Notes: generated from the sequence alone by a model not told the origin. A DNA stretch of 64,000 nt from Ancylobacter polymorphus (GCF_030813495.1 NZ_JAUSUI010000002.1:124001-188000), one strand, 5' to 3'; counted from the stretch's first letter, positions 37,064-46,720 are shown. A program made the numbers and translations.

Positions 37064-39061
37064 ATGAGCACGAGCGCCACCCGCAGCGCGCCCGGCGCCG
37101 TCCCCGCGCGGCCGGCGCCGCCGGAGACGCCGATCATCGAACTGGTCGATGTCAGCCGCATCTACCCCAATGGCGAGAGCGTGGTGCGGGCGCTCGACAA
37201 GGTGTCGCTGGCGATCCAGCCCGGCGAGTTCGTCGCCATCATGGGCCAGTCGGGCTCCGGCAAATCGACGCTGATGAACATTGTCGGCTGCCTCGACCGC
37301 CCCTCCGCCGGCCTCTACCGGGTCAATGGCGTCGATGTGGAGGATCTCGGGCCGGACGAACTGGCGGAGCTGCGCTGTTCCACCTTCGGCTTCGTGTTCC
37401 AGCGCTACAATCTCCTGCCCAGCCTGACGGCGGCGGAGAATGTCGCCATTCCCGCCATCTATGCCGGGATGGGGCGCGAGGCGCGCGAGGAGAGGGCGCA
37501 TGCGCTGCTCGCCCGGCTTGGCCTCGGCACGCGCAGCGAGCACCGGCCGAACCAGCTTTCCGGCGGCCAGCAGCAGCGGGTTTCCATCGCCCGCGCGCTG
37601 ATGAACGCCGCGCCGGTGATTCTCGCCGACGAGCCGACCGGCGCGCTCGATTCGCGCTCGGGCGAGGAGGTGCTGGCGCTGCTCGGCGAATTGAACGCCG
37701 AGGGCCATACGGTCATTCTCATCACCCATGATCCCGATGTCGCCGCCCATGCCCGCCGCGTGGTGCGCTTCCAGGATGGGCGGATCGTTTCCGACGAGCG
37801 GCGGGAGGGCGAACCTCCCCGCACCCCGCTGCCCGGCACGGGCCCGGCCCGGCGCGGCGGGCTGGCGCGCTTCGTGCCGGATCTGGCGGAAGCGGTGCGC
37901 ATGGCGATTGCCTCGATGACGGCGAACCTGTTCCGCACCGCGCTGACGCTGCTCGGCATCGTCATCGGCGTCGCCTCGGTCATCACCATGCTGGCGGTGG
38001 GCGATGGCGGCAAGCAGAGCGTGCTGGAGCGCATCTCGCAGATCGGCACCAATCTGCTCATCGTCCGCCCCGGCGCGCCGGGCATCCGCACCGCCGGCGA
38101 CAACGCCACGCTGCTGCCGGACGATGCCGAGGCGCTGAGGAGCATCTCCGGCATCGACGCCATCGCCCCCGACCGTTCCGGCCGCTACACGCTGCGCTAC
38201 GGCTCGCTCGACTATTTCACCACGGTGACCGGGACCTCGCCCGACTATCTCGCCGCGCGCGACTGGACGCTCAGCCGCGGGGTGATGTTCACCCAAGCCG
38301 ATGTGCGCGCCTATGCGCCGGTCGTGGTGCTGGGCCAGACCGTGGCACAGAACCTCTTCGGCGCCGACGATCCGCTCGGGCGCTACATATTGGTGAAGAA
38401 CGTGCCCTATGAGGTGATCGGCGTGCTCGCCCCGCGCGGCGCCAATGCCTTCGGCCAGGACCAGGACGATGTGGCGCTGGTGCCGCTCTCCACCGGCTTC
38501 GTCCGGGTGTTCGGCCGGCAGTTCCTCAACTCGGTCACGGTGAAGGTGGGCAATGCCGACGACATTCCCCGTGTCGAGGCGGCGATCACCCGCATTCTGA
38601 CCGAGCGCCATCAGGCGGAGGATTTCCAGGTGCGCAACACTGCGCAGTTCCTGGAAACGGCGATGGAGACGCAGAACACGCTCACCCTCGTGCTCGGCTG
38701 CGTCGCCGCCATCTCGCTGCTGGTGGCCGGCATCGGGGTGATGAACATCATGCTGGTGAGCGTGACCGAGCGCACCCGCGAGATCGGCATCCGCATGGCC
38801 ACCGGCGCGCGCATGAGCAACATCATGCTGCAGTTCAACACCGAGGCGCTGGTGGTGTGTTCGGTCGGCGGGGCGGTGGGCGTCGGGCTCGGCCTCGCCG
38901 CCGCGCTGGGGGTGGAGTGGATGGGTGCCACCATCGTGCTGTCGCTCATGCCGCCGCTGCTGGCCTTCGGCTGCGCCTTCCTCACCGGCCTCGTCTTCGG
39001 CTATCTCCCGGCGCGCAAGGCCGCCGGGCTCGATCCGGTGGTGGCGCTGGCCTATGAGTGA
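37064..39061 (+). CDS. macB: MacB-type ABC exporter (ATPase plus permease)
   Basis: 665 residues. The N-terminal ABC domain has Walker A GQSGSGKST (near 59-67), signature LSGGQQQR (near 164-171) and Walker B VILADEPTGALD (near 184-195). A linker leads to a first membrane helix (about 290-310), a large periplasmic domain (about 315-545) and three C-terminal helices with EIGIRMATGARMSNIMLQF. This is the full MacB architecture, a mechanotransmission exporter that drives substrate through MacA and TolC. It lies 4 bp after macA. The final residues overlap nothing; a REP pair follows. Confidence 0.95.
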   Translation: MSTSATRSAPGAVPARPAPPETPIIELVDVSRIYPNGESVVRALDKVSLAIQPGEFVAIMGQSGSGKSTLMNIVGCLDRPSAGLYRVNGVDVEDLGPDELAELRCSTFGFVFQRYNLLPSLTAAENVAIPAIYAGMGREAREERAHALLARLGLGTRSEHRPNQLSGGQQQRVSIARALMNAAPVILADEPTGALDSRSGEEVLALLGELNAEGHTVILITHDPDVAAHARRVVRFQDGRIVSDERREGEPPRTPLPGTGPARRGGLARFVPDLAEAVRMAIASMTANLFRTALTLLGIVIGVASVITMLAVGDGGKQSVLERISQIGTNLLIVRPGAPGIRTAGDNATLLPDDAEALRSISGIDAIAPDRSGRYTLRYGSLDYFTTVTGTSPDYLAARDWTLSRGVMFTQADVRAYAPVVVLGQTVAQNLFGADDPLGRYILVKNVPYEVIGVLAPRGANAFGQDQDDVALVPLSTGFVRVFGRQFLNSVTVKVGNADDIPRVEAAITRILTERHQAEDFQVRNTAQFLETAMETQNTLTLVLGCVAAISLLVAGIGVMNIMLVSVTERTREIGIRMATGARMSNIMLQFNTEALVVCSVGGAVGVGLGLAAALGVEWMGATIVLSLMPPLLAFGCAFLTGLVFGYLPARKAAGLDPVVALAYE

Positions 39062-39088
39062 GGCCGAGTGGTTTTGCGCGCCGGCTGC

Positions 39089-39195
39089 GTGCTTCGAGGC
39101 TCGCTTCGCTCGCATCTCAGCATGACGGGCGTGGCGAACCGCCCTGGTGGAACGTCATCCTGAGGTGCGCGGGCACGCCCGCGCCTCGAAGGATG
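39089..39195. repeat. Pair of REP-like palindromic elements (locus 2)
   Basis: Copy one (39089-39128) reads GTGCTTCGAGGC, a CTCGCTTCGCTCG-type centre, then CTCAGCATGACGGG; copy two (39154-39195) reads GTCATCCTGAGGTGC, GGGCACGCCC, CGCCTCGAAGGATG in the opposite orientation. They are 25 bp apart between macB and purD and have the same arrangement as the pairs at 17.8 and 55.3 kb. Confidence 0.85.
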
Positions 39196-39295
39196 GGGGC
39201 GGCGTCGGTCCGGGCCACCTTTTGCCCTCCCCCTTGCCCCTCGCCGCTCGAACGTTTAGGCGAAACGCCATGTCGGGGCGCTGGAGGTTTGCCGC

Positions 39296-40573
39296 ATGAA
39301 CGTTCTTCTGCTCGGCTCGGGGGGCCGCGAGCATGCCCTCGCCTGGAAGCTGGCGCAGAGCCCGCTCATGGGGGCTTTCTTCGCGCTGCCCGGCAATCCC
39401 GGCATCGCCGAATTCGCCACCTGCTTTGAAGGCGTGCCGCTGGACGACCACGACGCCATCGTCACCCTGTGCCTTTCCGAGAAGATCGACCTCGTCGTCG
39501 TCGGGCCGGAGGCGCCGCTGGTGGACGGCATCGCCGACCGGCTGATCAGTGAGGGCATCGCCGTGTTCGGCCCGCGCCGCGTGGCGGCGCAGCTGGAAGG
39601 CTCCAAGCTGTTCACCAAGGAATTATGCAAGGCGCACGCCATCCCCACCGCCGCCTTCGGCCGGTTCACCGATGTGGAAGGCGCCCGCGCCTTCGTCCAG
39701 CACCATGGCGCGCCGATCGTGCTCAAGGCCGACGGGCTGATGGCCGGCAAGGGCGTGATCGTGGCGATGACGCTGGAGGAGGCGCTCGCCGGCATTGACG
39801 AGGTGTTCGCCATGGGCGGCCAAGAAGGCAGCTTCCGCACGGAAATCCTCATCGAGGAATTCCTCGACGGCGAAGAGGTCTCGTTCTTCTGCCTTGTCGA
39901 CGGCGAGACCGTGCTGCCCTTCGGCTCGGCGCAGGACCACAAGCGCGCCTTCGACGGCGATGAGGGGCCGAACACCGGCGGCATGGGTGCCTATTCGCCC
40001 GCGCCGGTCTTCACCGCCGAGATGGAGCGACGCACGCTGCATGAGATCGTCAAGCCCACCGCCCGCGCGCTGGCGGATGCGGCGAGCCCCTATCGCGGCG
40101 TGCTGTTCGCGGGGCTGATGATCACGAGCGAGGGGCCGAAGCTGATCGAATACAATGTCCGCTTCGGCGACCCGGAATGCCAGGTGCTGATGATGCGGAT
40201 GGAGGGCGACCTGCTGCCGCTGCTCGCCGCCGTGGCGACGGGACGGCTGGAGGACCAGCCGGTGCCGCTGAAGCCAGACGCGGCGATTTCCGTGGTCATG
40301 GCGACGAAGGGCTATCCCGGCGCCTATGGCAAGGGCTCGCGCATTGGCGGGCTGGAGGCGGCCGAGGCCATTCCCGGCGTGAAGGTGTTCCATGCCGGCA
40401 CGCGTCGTTCGGGCGAGGATATCGTCGCCAATGGCGGCCGGGTGCTGAACGTCACCGCCGTCGGCGCCAATGTCGCCGAGGCGCGCGAGCGGGCCTATGA
40501 CGCCGTCGCCCGCATCGACTGGCCGGAAGGCTTCTGCCGCCACGATATCGCCTGGCGGGCGCTGGCCGGCTGA
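39296..40573 (+). CDS. purD: Phosphoribosylamine-glycine ligase
   Basis: 425 residues, full family length. It joins glycine to phosphoribosylamine, the second step of purine synthesis, with an ATP-grasp fold ([17 protein letters not shown] at the N-terminus; [54 protein letters not shown]). The ATG at 39296 is the conserved start. It stands alone between the REP pair and the patatin gene; no other purine synthesis genes are near. Confidence 0.97.
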   Translation: MNVLLLGSGGREHALAWKLAQSPLMGAFFALPGNPGIAEFATCFEGVPLDDHDAIVTLCLSEKIDLVVVGPEAPLVDGIADRLISEGIAVFGPRRVAAQLEGSKLFTKELCKAHAIPTAAFGRFTDVEGARAFVQHHGAPIVLKADGLMAGKGVIVAMTLEEALAGIDEVFAMGGQEGSFRTEILIEEFLDGEEVSFFCLVDGETVLPFGSAQDHKRAFDGDEGPNTGGMGAYSPAPVFTAEMERRTLHEIVKPTARALADAASPYRGVLFAGLMITSEGPKLIEYNVRFGDPECQVLMMRMEGDLLPLLAAVATGRLEDQPVPLKPDAAISVVMATKGYPGAYGKGSRIGGLEAAEAIPGVKVFHAGTRRSGEDIVANGGRVLNVTAVGANVAEARERAYDAVARIDWPEGFCRHDIAWRALAG

Positions 40574-40724
40574 GCGCGGCCCGCGCCGGGCATTTTGCCC
40601 GCCGCGCGCTCTGGCGGCCCCGCATCGGCGTGCCCATGTTCAAAGAATTGCCGCGCCTGCGTGGCAGAACGGGCGCGTCTTGCGGAGGAACCGCCTCCCC
40701 GGTGCGCGGCAGATGGGCAGAACG

Positions 40725-41726
40725 ATGGACGATTTCCCTCACAGCCGGCGCCGGCGGATGCCGGCCGCCGATCCCGCCCCGGAGGCGGCGGCGCCGCCTC
40801 CCTCCGCCCGCAAGGCGGGGAAGGATGAGGCGGGCGGCGCGGTGATGTCCTCGCCCGGCAGTCCCCTTTCCGCCGCCCCGGTGCCGGGCGCGCCGAAGCC
40901 GGGCGGGCCGACGCTGGGCGTGGCGCTGGGTTCGGGCGGGGCGCGCGGCCTCTCGCATATTCTGGTTCTGGAAGCGCTGGACGATCTCGGCCTGCGGCCG
41001 ACCGCCATGGCGGGGGCCTCCATCGGGGCGCTGTTCGCCAGCGTCTATGCCGCCGGCATGCCGGCGCGCGACATCCGCCATCTCGTCACCCATACGCTGA
41101 AGAATCGCGGCGAGGTGATGAAGCGCCTGCTCGCCGCCCGTGTCGGGCGCATCGCCGACCTGTTCGGCGCCGGGCTGGGCAATCCGGTGCTGATCGACGC
41201 CGAGCGCTTCATCGGCGGCTTCCTGCCCAAGATGGTGCCCGACACGTTCGAGGAACTGTCCATCCCGCTGCGGGTGGTGGCCACGGATTACTGGGAGCGC
41301 TGCGAGCGCACCTTTACCGAGGGACCGATCCGTCCGGCGCTGGCGGCCTCGCTCGCCATTCCCGGCCTCATCCGCCCGGTGCAGCATGATGGCCACACGC
41401 TGGTGGATGGCGGGGCGGTGAACCCGCTGCCCTTCGACCTTTTGCGCAGCCGCGCCGATGTGGTGATCGCGGTCGACATCACCGGCGGCCACGGCACCGA
41501 GACGCGCGGCGTGCCCGCGCCCTTCGAGGCGATGTTCGCCACGCTGCAGATCATGGCCTCGTCCATCGTCGGCGAGAAGCTGAAGGCGGGCGCGCCGGAC
41601 ATTCTCATCCGCCCCAACGTGCATGATTTCCGCGTGCTCGACTTCTTCCGCGCCGCCGCCATCCTAAAGGCCGCCGAGCCGGTCAAGGACGAGGTGAAGC
41701 GCCGGCTGGAGGCGGTGCTGGGCTAG
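40725..41726 (+). CDS. Patatin-like phospholipase family protein
   Basis: About 333 residues. The oxyanion motif GSGGARG, the nucleophile elbow GASIG (Ser99) and the dyad Asp in DGGAVNP (Asp228) form a complete catalytic Ser-Asp set. About 60 low-complexity residues precede the domain, so the start is uncertain: ATG at 40713, 40725 or 40845 are all in frame and none has a strong ribosome-binding site. There is no signal peptide, and the protein is probably cytosolic or membrane-associated, acting on acyl esters. It lies 150 bp after purD and ends 2 bp from the convergent tadA gene. Confidence 0.85.
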   Translation: MDDFPHSRRRRMPAADPAPEAAAPPPSARKAGKDEAGGAVMSSPGSPLSAAPVPGAPKPGGPTLGVALGSGGARGLSHILVLEALDDLGLRPTAMAGASIGALFASVYAAGMPARDIRHLVTHTLKNRGEVMKRLLAARVGRIADLFGAGLGNPVLIDAERFIGGFLPKMVPDTFEELSIPLRVVATDYWERCERTFTEGPIRPALAASLAIPGLIRPVQHDGHTLVDGGAVNPLPFDLLRSRADVVIAVDITGGHGTETRGVPAPFEAMFATLQIMASSIVGEKLKAGAPDILIRPNVHDFRVLDFFRAAAILKAAEPVKDEVKRRLEAVLG

Positions 41727-41728
41727 GT

Positions 41729-42220
41729 CTATCCCCGTCGCCCGGCGAAGAAGTCCCGCAGCAGCTGTGCCGATTCGCGCTCGCGGAAGCCGCCATAGAC
41801 CTCCGGCCGGTGGTGGCAGGTGGGCTGGGCGAAGAAGCGCACGCCGCTTTCCACCGCCCCGCCCTTGGGATCGGCGGCGCCATAATAGACCCGCCGCAGC
41901 CGGGCGAAGGAAATCGCCGCCGCGCACATGGTGCAGGGCTCCAGCGTGACGTAGAGATCGCAGTCGCCGAGCCGGTCATTGCCGAGGCGCGCGGCGCCGG
42001 CGCGCAGCACCAGTATTTCCGCGTGGGCGGTGGGGTCGGCCAGCTCGCGCGTGCGGTTGCCGTCGGCGGCCAGCACCTCGCCGGCGCGCACCAGCACCGC
42101 GCCCACCGGCACCTCGCCGCGCGCGGCGGCACGCGCCGCCTCAATGAGGGCAAGCTGCATGAAGTCGCGGCGTGCCCGGCCGCCGGCGGCGCCCGCCGCG
42201 TCGGAATCCTCGCTCGTCAA
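41729..42220 (-). CDS. tadA: tRNA adenosine(34) deaminase TadA
   Basis: 163 residues from the TTG at 42220, or 143 from the ATG at 42160. It makes inosine 34 in tRNA-Arg(ACG), an essential step. Zinc motif HAE is in PTAHAEILVLR and PCxxC in VTLEPCTMCAAAI; GEVPVGAVLV is present. The TTG is tentatively preferred because related enzymes begin several residues before the segment FMQLALIEAA, but neither start has a strong ribosome-binding site. A much longer open frame continues upstream across rluB and is not real. Convergent with the patatin gene, divergent from the pseudouridine synthase gene. Confidence 0.92.
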   Translation of the reverse strand: MTSEDSDAAGAAGGRARRDFMQLALIEAARAAARGEVPVGAVLVRAGEVLAADGNRTRELADPTAHAEILVLRAGAARLGNDRLGDCDLYVTLEPCTMCAAAISFARLRRVYYGAADPKGGAVESGVRFFAQPTCHHRPEVYGGFRERESAQLLRDFFAGRRG

Positions 42221-42307
42221 GGCCCTGCTCGCCTGAAATCTCGCCAAAAGCTCGCATCCCCCCGCAGGACATGCTAGCACCCGCCGCCCGGAGACCGGAT
42301 CATCCCC

Positions 42308-44413
42308 ATGCCCAAAAACACGCCGCCCCGCAAGGAACACAACCGCGTCCCCCGCCCCGCCCGCCCGGCGGCGCCGGAGGAGGCCGGCCCGCGCGAGGCC
42401 GAGCGCGTCGCCAAGGTGGTCGCCCGCGCCGGGCTCGGCTCGCGCCGCGAGATCGAGGAATGGATCCTCGCCGGGCGCGTCGCGGTGAATGGCGAGGTGC
42501 TGGAAAGCCCCGCCCGCACCGTTACCGCCGAGGACGAGATCACCGTCGACGGGGTGAAGCTGCCCGACCGCGAGCGCACGCGGCTTTTTCTCTACCACAA
42601 GCCGAAGGGCGTGGTGACGACCAATTACGACCCGGAAGGGCGCCCGACCCTGTTCGAGATTCTGCCCCCCGGCCTGCCGCGCCTCGTCTCCGTCGGCCGG
42701 CTCGACCTCAACACCGAGGGGCTGATCCTGCTCACCAATGATGGCGGGCTCTCGCGTGTGCTGGAGCTGCCGGAAACCGGCTGGCTGCGCCGCTACCGCG
42801 TGCGCGCCAAGGGCGACATCACCCAGGACAAGCTCGACGCGCTGATCGCCGGCGTCACCGTCGACGGGGTGCAGTATGGGCCGATCGAGGCGGTGCTCGA
42901 CCGCGTGCAGGGCGCCAATGTGTGGCTGACCCTGGCGCTGCGCGAGGGCAAGAACCGCGAAGTGCGCAATGTGCTGGGCTCGCTCGGGCTCGACGTGAAC
43001 CGTCTGATCCGCCTCTCCTATGGCCCGTTCCAGCTCGGCGAGCTGGCGCAGGGCGAGGCGGAGGAGGTGCGCACCCGCGTGCTGGCCGACCAGCTCGGCG
43101 AGGCGCTGGCCAAGCAGGCGGGCGCGGATTTCGAGGGGCCGCTGTTCAACCATGCCGAGGACGAGGCGCCCAAGCGCCCGGCGAAGCCCGGCAAGGCGCG
43201 CTACGCCAAGCCGGAAGGGGCGGAGGACCGCCACCGCCGCCTGCCCATCGACACCGAGCCGGGCGAGGGCAAGAGCGTGACCGCCGGTGTCGTTGCCGAC
43301 CGCAAGGGCCGCAAGGTGCTCGTGCAGCGCGTGCGCTCCACCGAACCGGTGCCCGAGCCCGCCCCGGCCCGCGCCCGCCGCGACGAGGAGCGCGCCAGCG
43401 TGCGCACCGGAACGCGTCCCGGCGCCGCTGTCGGCGAGCGTGGCGGCGAGCGCACCTTCCGCAAGCGCCCGGAGCGGGCCGGGGAGGCGGACGGCGCCGT
43501 CGAGCGCGAGGAGCGTCCCTTCCGCGAGCGTCCCGCCCGCGCCGGCGCCAAGAGCCGCGACCGCAAGGTCGGCGGCCCGCGTCCCGCCCGTCCGCGTGTC
43601 GAGCGCGAGGGCGAGGCGGGCGAACGTTCCGAGCGTCCTTTCCGCAGCCGCGACGAGGGCGGCGACCGCGCCCCGCGCGGCGAGCGCCCCGCGCGCCCTT
43701 TCCGCGAGCGCGGCGAGCGTCCGCAGCGCAGCGAAGGTTCGGAGCGGGGGGAGCGTCCCTTCCGCGGCGCCGGCAGCGACCGGCCCTATAGCGGCCGGGT
43801 CAAATCCGAGCAGACGCGCAGCTTCCGCCCGCGCACCGAGGGTGACGAACGCCCGCCCCGCCGCGAGCGTCCCGAAGGCGACCGTCCCTTCCGCGAGCGC
43901 GCCCCGCGCCCGGAGGGTGAGCGTCCCGCGCGCTCCTTCCGGCCGCGTCCGGAAGGGCAGGAGCGCCCCGCCCGCCGCGAACGCCCCGAAGGCGACCGGC
44001 CCTTCCGCGAGCGTGCGCCCCGCCCCGAGGGCGCGCGCCCGTTCCGCAGCCGCGACGACCGGCCCGCGCGGGACGACCGCCCGCCGCGCGAGGACCGTGG
44101 TGACCGCGCGCCGCGCGGCGATCGCCCGGCCCGCCCCTTCGGTGAACGGCCGGCGGGCGGCGCCGGCAAGAGTTATGGCGCCAAGAATTTCGGCGCCAAG
44201 AATTTCGCCGACCGGCCGGAAGGGCGTTCGGGTGGCGGCAAGCCTACTTCGGGCAAGCCCGGCGGCCGGCCGGCGGGTGGCAAATCCTTCGGCGGCAAAC
44301 CCTCGGGGGGCCGCCCCACCGGCGGTAAGCCGTCCGGCGGGCGCCCCGCCGGGGGTAAACCCTCTGGCGGCAAACCCGGCGGCGGGCGTCCGCCGCGGTC
44401 GCCGCGCGGCTGA
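42308..44413 (+). CDS. rluB: rRNA pseudouridine synthase (RluB/RsuA type) with long basic tail
   Basis: 701 residues. Residues about 30-290 carry an S4 domain (ERVAKVVARAGLGSRREIEEWI) and the catalytic domain with SVGRLDLNTEGLILLTNDG (Asp of GRLD) and REGKNREVRNVL. Likely target: a uridine in 23S rRNA (position 2605 in E. coli RluB) or a related site. The remaining 400 residues are low-complexity: many RPFRERAP/RPEGDRPFR-type repeats rich in Arg, Glu and Pro, then a Gly/Lys region (GGKPSGGRP repeats). Such tails occur in other alphaproteobacterial members but this is long. rsmD follows 12 bp downstream, so an rRNA-modification operon is likely. Confidence 0.9.
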   Translation: MPKNTPPRKEHNRVPRPARPAAPEEAGPREAERVAKVVARAGLGSRREIEEWILAGRVAVNGEVLESPARTVTAEDEITVDGVKLPDRERTRLFLYHKPKGVVTTNYDPEGRPTLFEILPPGLPRLVSVGRLDLNTEGLILLTNDGGLSRVLELPETGWLRRYRVRAKGDITQDKLDALIAGVTVDGVQYGPIEAVLDRVQGANVWLTLALREGKNREVRNVLGSLGLDVNRLIRLSYGPFQLGELAQGEAEEVRTRVLADQLGEALAKQAGADFEGPLFNHAEDEAPKRPAKPGKARYAKPEGAEDRHRRLPIDTEPGEGKSVTAGVVADRKGRKVLVQRVRSTEPVPEPAPARARRDEERASVRTGTRPGAAVGERGGERTFRKRPERAGEADGAVEREERPFRERPARAGAKSRDRKVGGPRPARPRVEREGEAGERSERPFRSRDEGGDRAPRGERPARPFRERGERPQRSEGSERGERPFRGAGSDRPYSGRVKSEQTRSFRPRTEGDERPPRRERPEGDRPFRERAPRPEGERPARSFRPRPEGQERPARRERPEGDRPFRERAPRPEGARPFRSRDDRPARDDRPPREDRGDRAPRGDRPARPFGERPAGGAGKSYGAKNFGAKNFADRPEGRSGGGKPTSGKPGGRPAGGKSFGGKPSGGRPTGGKPSGGRPAGGKPSGGKPGGGRPPRSPRG

Positions 44414-44425
44414 CGGGGCGCGTCG

Positions 44426-44983
44426 ATGCGCATCGTCGGCGGGCGCTTCAAGGGCCGCGCGCTGCGCGGCCCCTCCTCCAACGCCACCCGGCCAACCTCC
44501 GACCGGTTGCGCGAGGCGCTGTTCAACGTGCTCGCCCATGCCTATGGCGATGCCGCCGACGGCGCCCGCGTGCTCGACCTGTTCGCGGGCACCGGCGCGC
44601 TGGGGCTGGAAGCGCTCTCGCGCGGCGCGCGGCTGGCGGTGTTCGTCGACGAGGCGCCGGAACCGCGCGGGCTGATCCGCGCCAATGTCGAGACGCTCGG
44701 CGTCGGCGGCATCACCCGCATCTTCCGCCGCGACGCGACGAAGCTGGGCGAGGCCTTCGCCAATGACGCCTTCGATCTCGTCTTCTGCGATCCGCCCTAT
44801 GGGCGCGGATTGGCCGAAAAGGCGCTGGCGAGCGCGCTTTCCGGCAAATGGCTGGCGCCGGAGGCGCTCGTCGTGGTGGAGGAATCGGTCGAGGCCGGCT
44901 TCAGCGCCCCGGAAGGTTTCGAGGAACTGGAGCGCCGCCGCTACGACAGCAGCGAGATCGTCATCCTGCGCGCCCCGGGCTGA
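44426..44983 (+). CDS. rsmD: 16S rRNA (guanine(966)-N2)-methyltransferase RsmD
   Basis: 185 residues. It starts MRIVGGRFKGRAL, with TRPTSDRLREALFN, the SAM motif VLDLFAGTGALGLEAL and the catalytic DPPYGRG. It methylates G966 of 16S rRNA in assembled 30S subunits. It follows the rluB-type gene by 12 bp. Length is normal. Its 3' end is 19 bp from the convergent hydrolase gene. Confidence 0.95.
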   Translation: MRIVGGRFKGRALRGPSSNATRPTSDRLREALFNVLAHAYGDAADGARVLDLFAGTGALGLEALSRGARLAVFVDEAPEPRGLIRANVETLGVGGITRIFRRDATKLGEAFANDAFDLVFCDPPYGRGLAEKALASALSGKWLAPEALVVVEESVEAGFSAPEGFEELERRRYDSSEIVILRAPG

Positions 44984-45002
44984 ACGGCGCGCCGGCGCGC
45001 CC

Positions 45003-45806
45003 TCACCCCACCTCCTGCACCGCCGCGAGAATCCGCTCGATGTCCTCCGGCCGCGAGAGGCGGTGGTCGCCGTCCTTGATCAGGCTCAGCACCACATCGT
45101 CCTCGGCGAGGCAGGTGACGAGCCGCAGCGCGTGCTGCCACGGCACATCAGGGTCGGCCACGCCCTGCAGGATGCGCACCGGGCAGCCGACGGCGAAGGG
45201 GGCGCCGAGCACGAGGTTCTGCCGCCCGTCCTCGATCAGCGCCCGGGTGATGACCTGGCCGGGGCCGTATTGCGAGGGGCGCACCCAGCGCCCGTCATGC
45301 AGCAGCGCGGCGCGGACATCCTCCGGCATCGCCTTCCACATCAGTTCTTCCGTGAAATCCGGGGCCGGGGCAATCAGCACCAGCGCGGCGAGGCGCGCGC
45401 TCTCGCCCCGTGCCGCCAGCGCCCGGGCGAGCAGCAGCGCGATCCAGCCGCCCATGGAGGAGCCGACGACGATCTGCGGGCCCTCGGTCATCCGGTCGAA
45501 TACGGCGAAGGCGTCCTCGGCCCAGCGCGAGATGGTGCCCTCCTCGAAGGCGCCGCCGGATTCGCCATGGCCGGAATAGTCGAAGCGCACCACGCGCCGG
45601 TCGTGCGCCGCGCCCCAGTCCGCCAGAGCTTCCGCCTTGGTGCCGCGCATGTCGGAGAGGAAACCGCCGCACCACAGGATGCCGGGATGTTCCGGGCTCG
45701 CGCGGCCGGGGGTGACGCGCACCGCGATGGCGCGGGCATCCGCGCCGACGCTGAGGAAGGAAGGGGCGGCGCCCGCGTCGGGACGGGTGGGGGTGGCCTC
45801 GCTCAT
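45003..45806 (-). CDS. Alpha/beta hydrolase, ABHD10-like
   Basis: 267 residues. It has RFDYSGHGESGG, the nucleophile elbow GSSMGGW (Ser117 in VVGSSMGGWIALLLARAL) and the catalytic His in IKDGDHRLSRPED near the end. The pattern resembles the ABHD10 group, which in animals is a mitochondrial esterase/depalmitoylase, and its alphaproteobacterial homologues of unknown substrate. No signal peptide. The ATG at 45806 has GGAGGAG nine bases upstream, and an in-frame upstream continuation is rejected. Divergent from infC across a 315-bp gap. Confidence 0.85.
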   Translation of the reverse strand: MSEATPTRPDAGAAPSFLSVGADARAIAVRVTPGRASPEHPGILWCGGFLSDMRGTKAEALADWGAAHDRRVVRFDYSGHGESGGAFEEGTISRWAEDAFAVFDRMTEGPQIVVGSSMGGWIALLLARALAARGESARLAALVLIAPAPDFTEELMWKAMPEDVRAALLHDGRWVRPSQYGPGQVITRALIEDGRQNLVLGAPFAVGCPVRILQGVADPDVPWQHALRLVTCLAEDDVVLSLIKDGDHRLSRPEDIERILAAVQEVG

Positions 45807-45996
45807 CTCTGTCTCCTCCGGTCGGGGCACGAACGGTGCGCGGCAACCTCTCGGCCGGCAAAAGCCTTGCGATTCGAGGCGCGCGCGCCATCTTGGCTTA
45901 CAGGCACACCTCGCGTGGGAACAGGGCCGGCGGGCATGGTGACGACGAAAGCCGGCCGAGCCTGCGTTATTACACGCGATCCGTGCTTTACCGCCG

Positions 45997-46025
45997 TTGA
46001 CTTCTGACGGGTTTGTCACGATCTT
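45997..46025 (+). promoter_or_regulatory. Candidate promoter of infC
   Basis: TTGACT at 45997-46002 and GATCTT at 46020-46025 are spaced by 17 bp. The -35 is good and the -10 poor. It would give a leader of about 90 nt before the infC ATT start. No other clear feature was seen in the 315-bp gap between the hydrolase gene and infC. Confidence 0.4.
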
Positions 46026-46121
46026 CTGCGACCGTTTTACGCGCGCGGAAATCAGCCGGCCGGCGACCCTTCGAAGCGCGGTGGAAACGCTACTTTCTGA
46101 AATGGCAGAGGAGAAGACGCC

Positions 46122-46658
46122 ATTCGCCGCCCCATGAGACCCGTCGCGCCGGAAAAGGACGGTCCGCGCGTCAACGAAGATATCCGCATCCGCGAAGTTC
46201 AGCTCATCGACCAGGACGGGCAGAATCGCGGCGTCGTGCTGACGCGCGATGCGATTGCGATGGCGCAGGACGCCGGACTCGATCTCGTCGAGATCGCGCC
46301 GAACTCGGCCCCGCCCGTCTGCAAGATTCTCGACTATGGCCGGTTCAAATACCAGAACCAGAAGAAGGCCAACGAGGCGCGCAAGAAGCAGCACGTCGTC
46401 GAGATCAAGGAAATCAAGCTGCGGCCCGGCATCGACACCCATGACTATGAGGTGAAGATGAAGGCCATCCACCGCTTCTTCGAGGAAGGCGACAAGGTGA
46501 AGATCACCCTGCGCTTCCGCGGCCGCGAGATGGCGCACCAGGAGCTCGGCTACAAGCTGCTCAACAAGGTGAAGGAAGAGCTGGCGACCATCGCCAAGGT
46601 CGAGGCCGAGCCCTCGCTGGAAGGCCGCCAGATGATCATGGTGCTGGCCCCGCGCTGA
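46122..46658 (+). CDS. infC: Translation initiation factor IF-3, probable ATT start
   Basis: 178 residues. IF-3 keeps ribosomal subunits apart and checks the start codon. The N-terminal domain ([21 protein letters not shown]), the linker and the C-terminal domain ([39 protein letters not shown]) are complete. The ATT at 46122 has GAGGAG eight bases upstream and gives [14 protein letters not shown], in line with homologues; the ATG four codons later has no ribosome-binding site. ATT is the classical infC start in E. coli, where IF-3 represses its own synthesis. The usual partners rpmI and rplT are not downstream here. Confidence 0.93.
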   Translation: MRRPMRPVAPEKDGPRVNEDIRIREVQLIDQDGQNRGVVLTRDAIAMAQDAGLDLVEIAPNSAPPVCKILDYGRFKYQNQKKANEARKKQHVVEIKEIKLRPGIDTHDYEVKMKAIHRFFEEGDKVKITLRFRGREMAHQELGYKLLNKVKEELATIAKVEAEPSLEGRQMIMVLAPR

Positions 46659-46687
46659 GGCGCGGCGGCCACCCTTCGACCGACATC

Positions 46688-46720
46688 ATCCCGGAACGGC
46701 CGCGAGGCCGTATCCGGGAT
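46688..46720. repeat. Palindromic repeat downstream of infC
   Basis: ATCCCGGAACGGCC and GGCCGTATCCGGGAT form a near-perfect hairpin with a GCGA loop 29 bp after infC. It may end the infC transcript, though only a short TTT follows. The sequence type resembles dispersed palindromes in this order. Confidence 0.7.

Noticed and set aside
43400-44400. Possible CRISPR-like array in repeated units
   Set aside because: The repeats are in frame, unequal and without spacers of constant length; they encode the Arg-rich tail of the synthase.
42221-44539. Upstream extension of the tadA frame across the pseudouridine synthase gene
   Set aside because: TadA is complete from 42220 or 42160; the upstream part is an Ala/Gly/Arg-rich antisense of the repeat tail of rluB.
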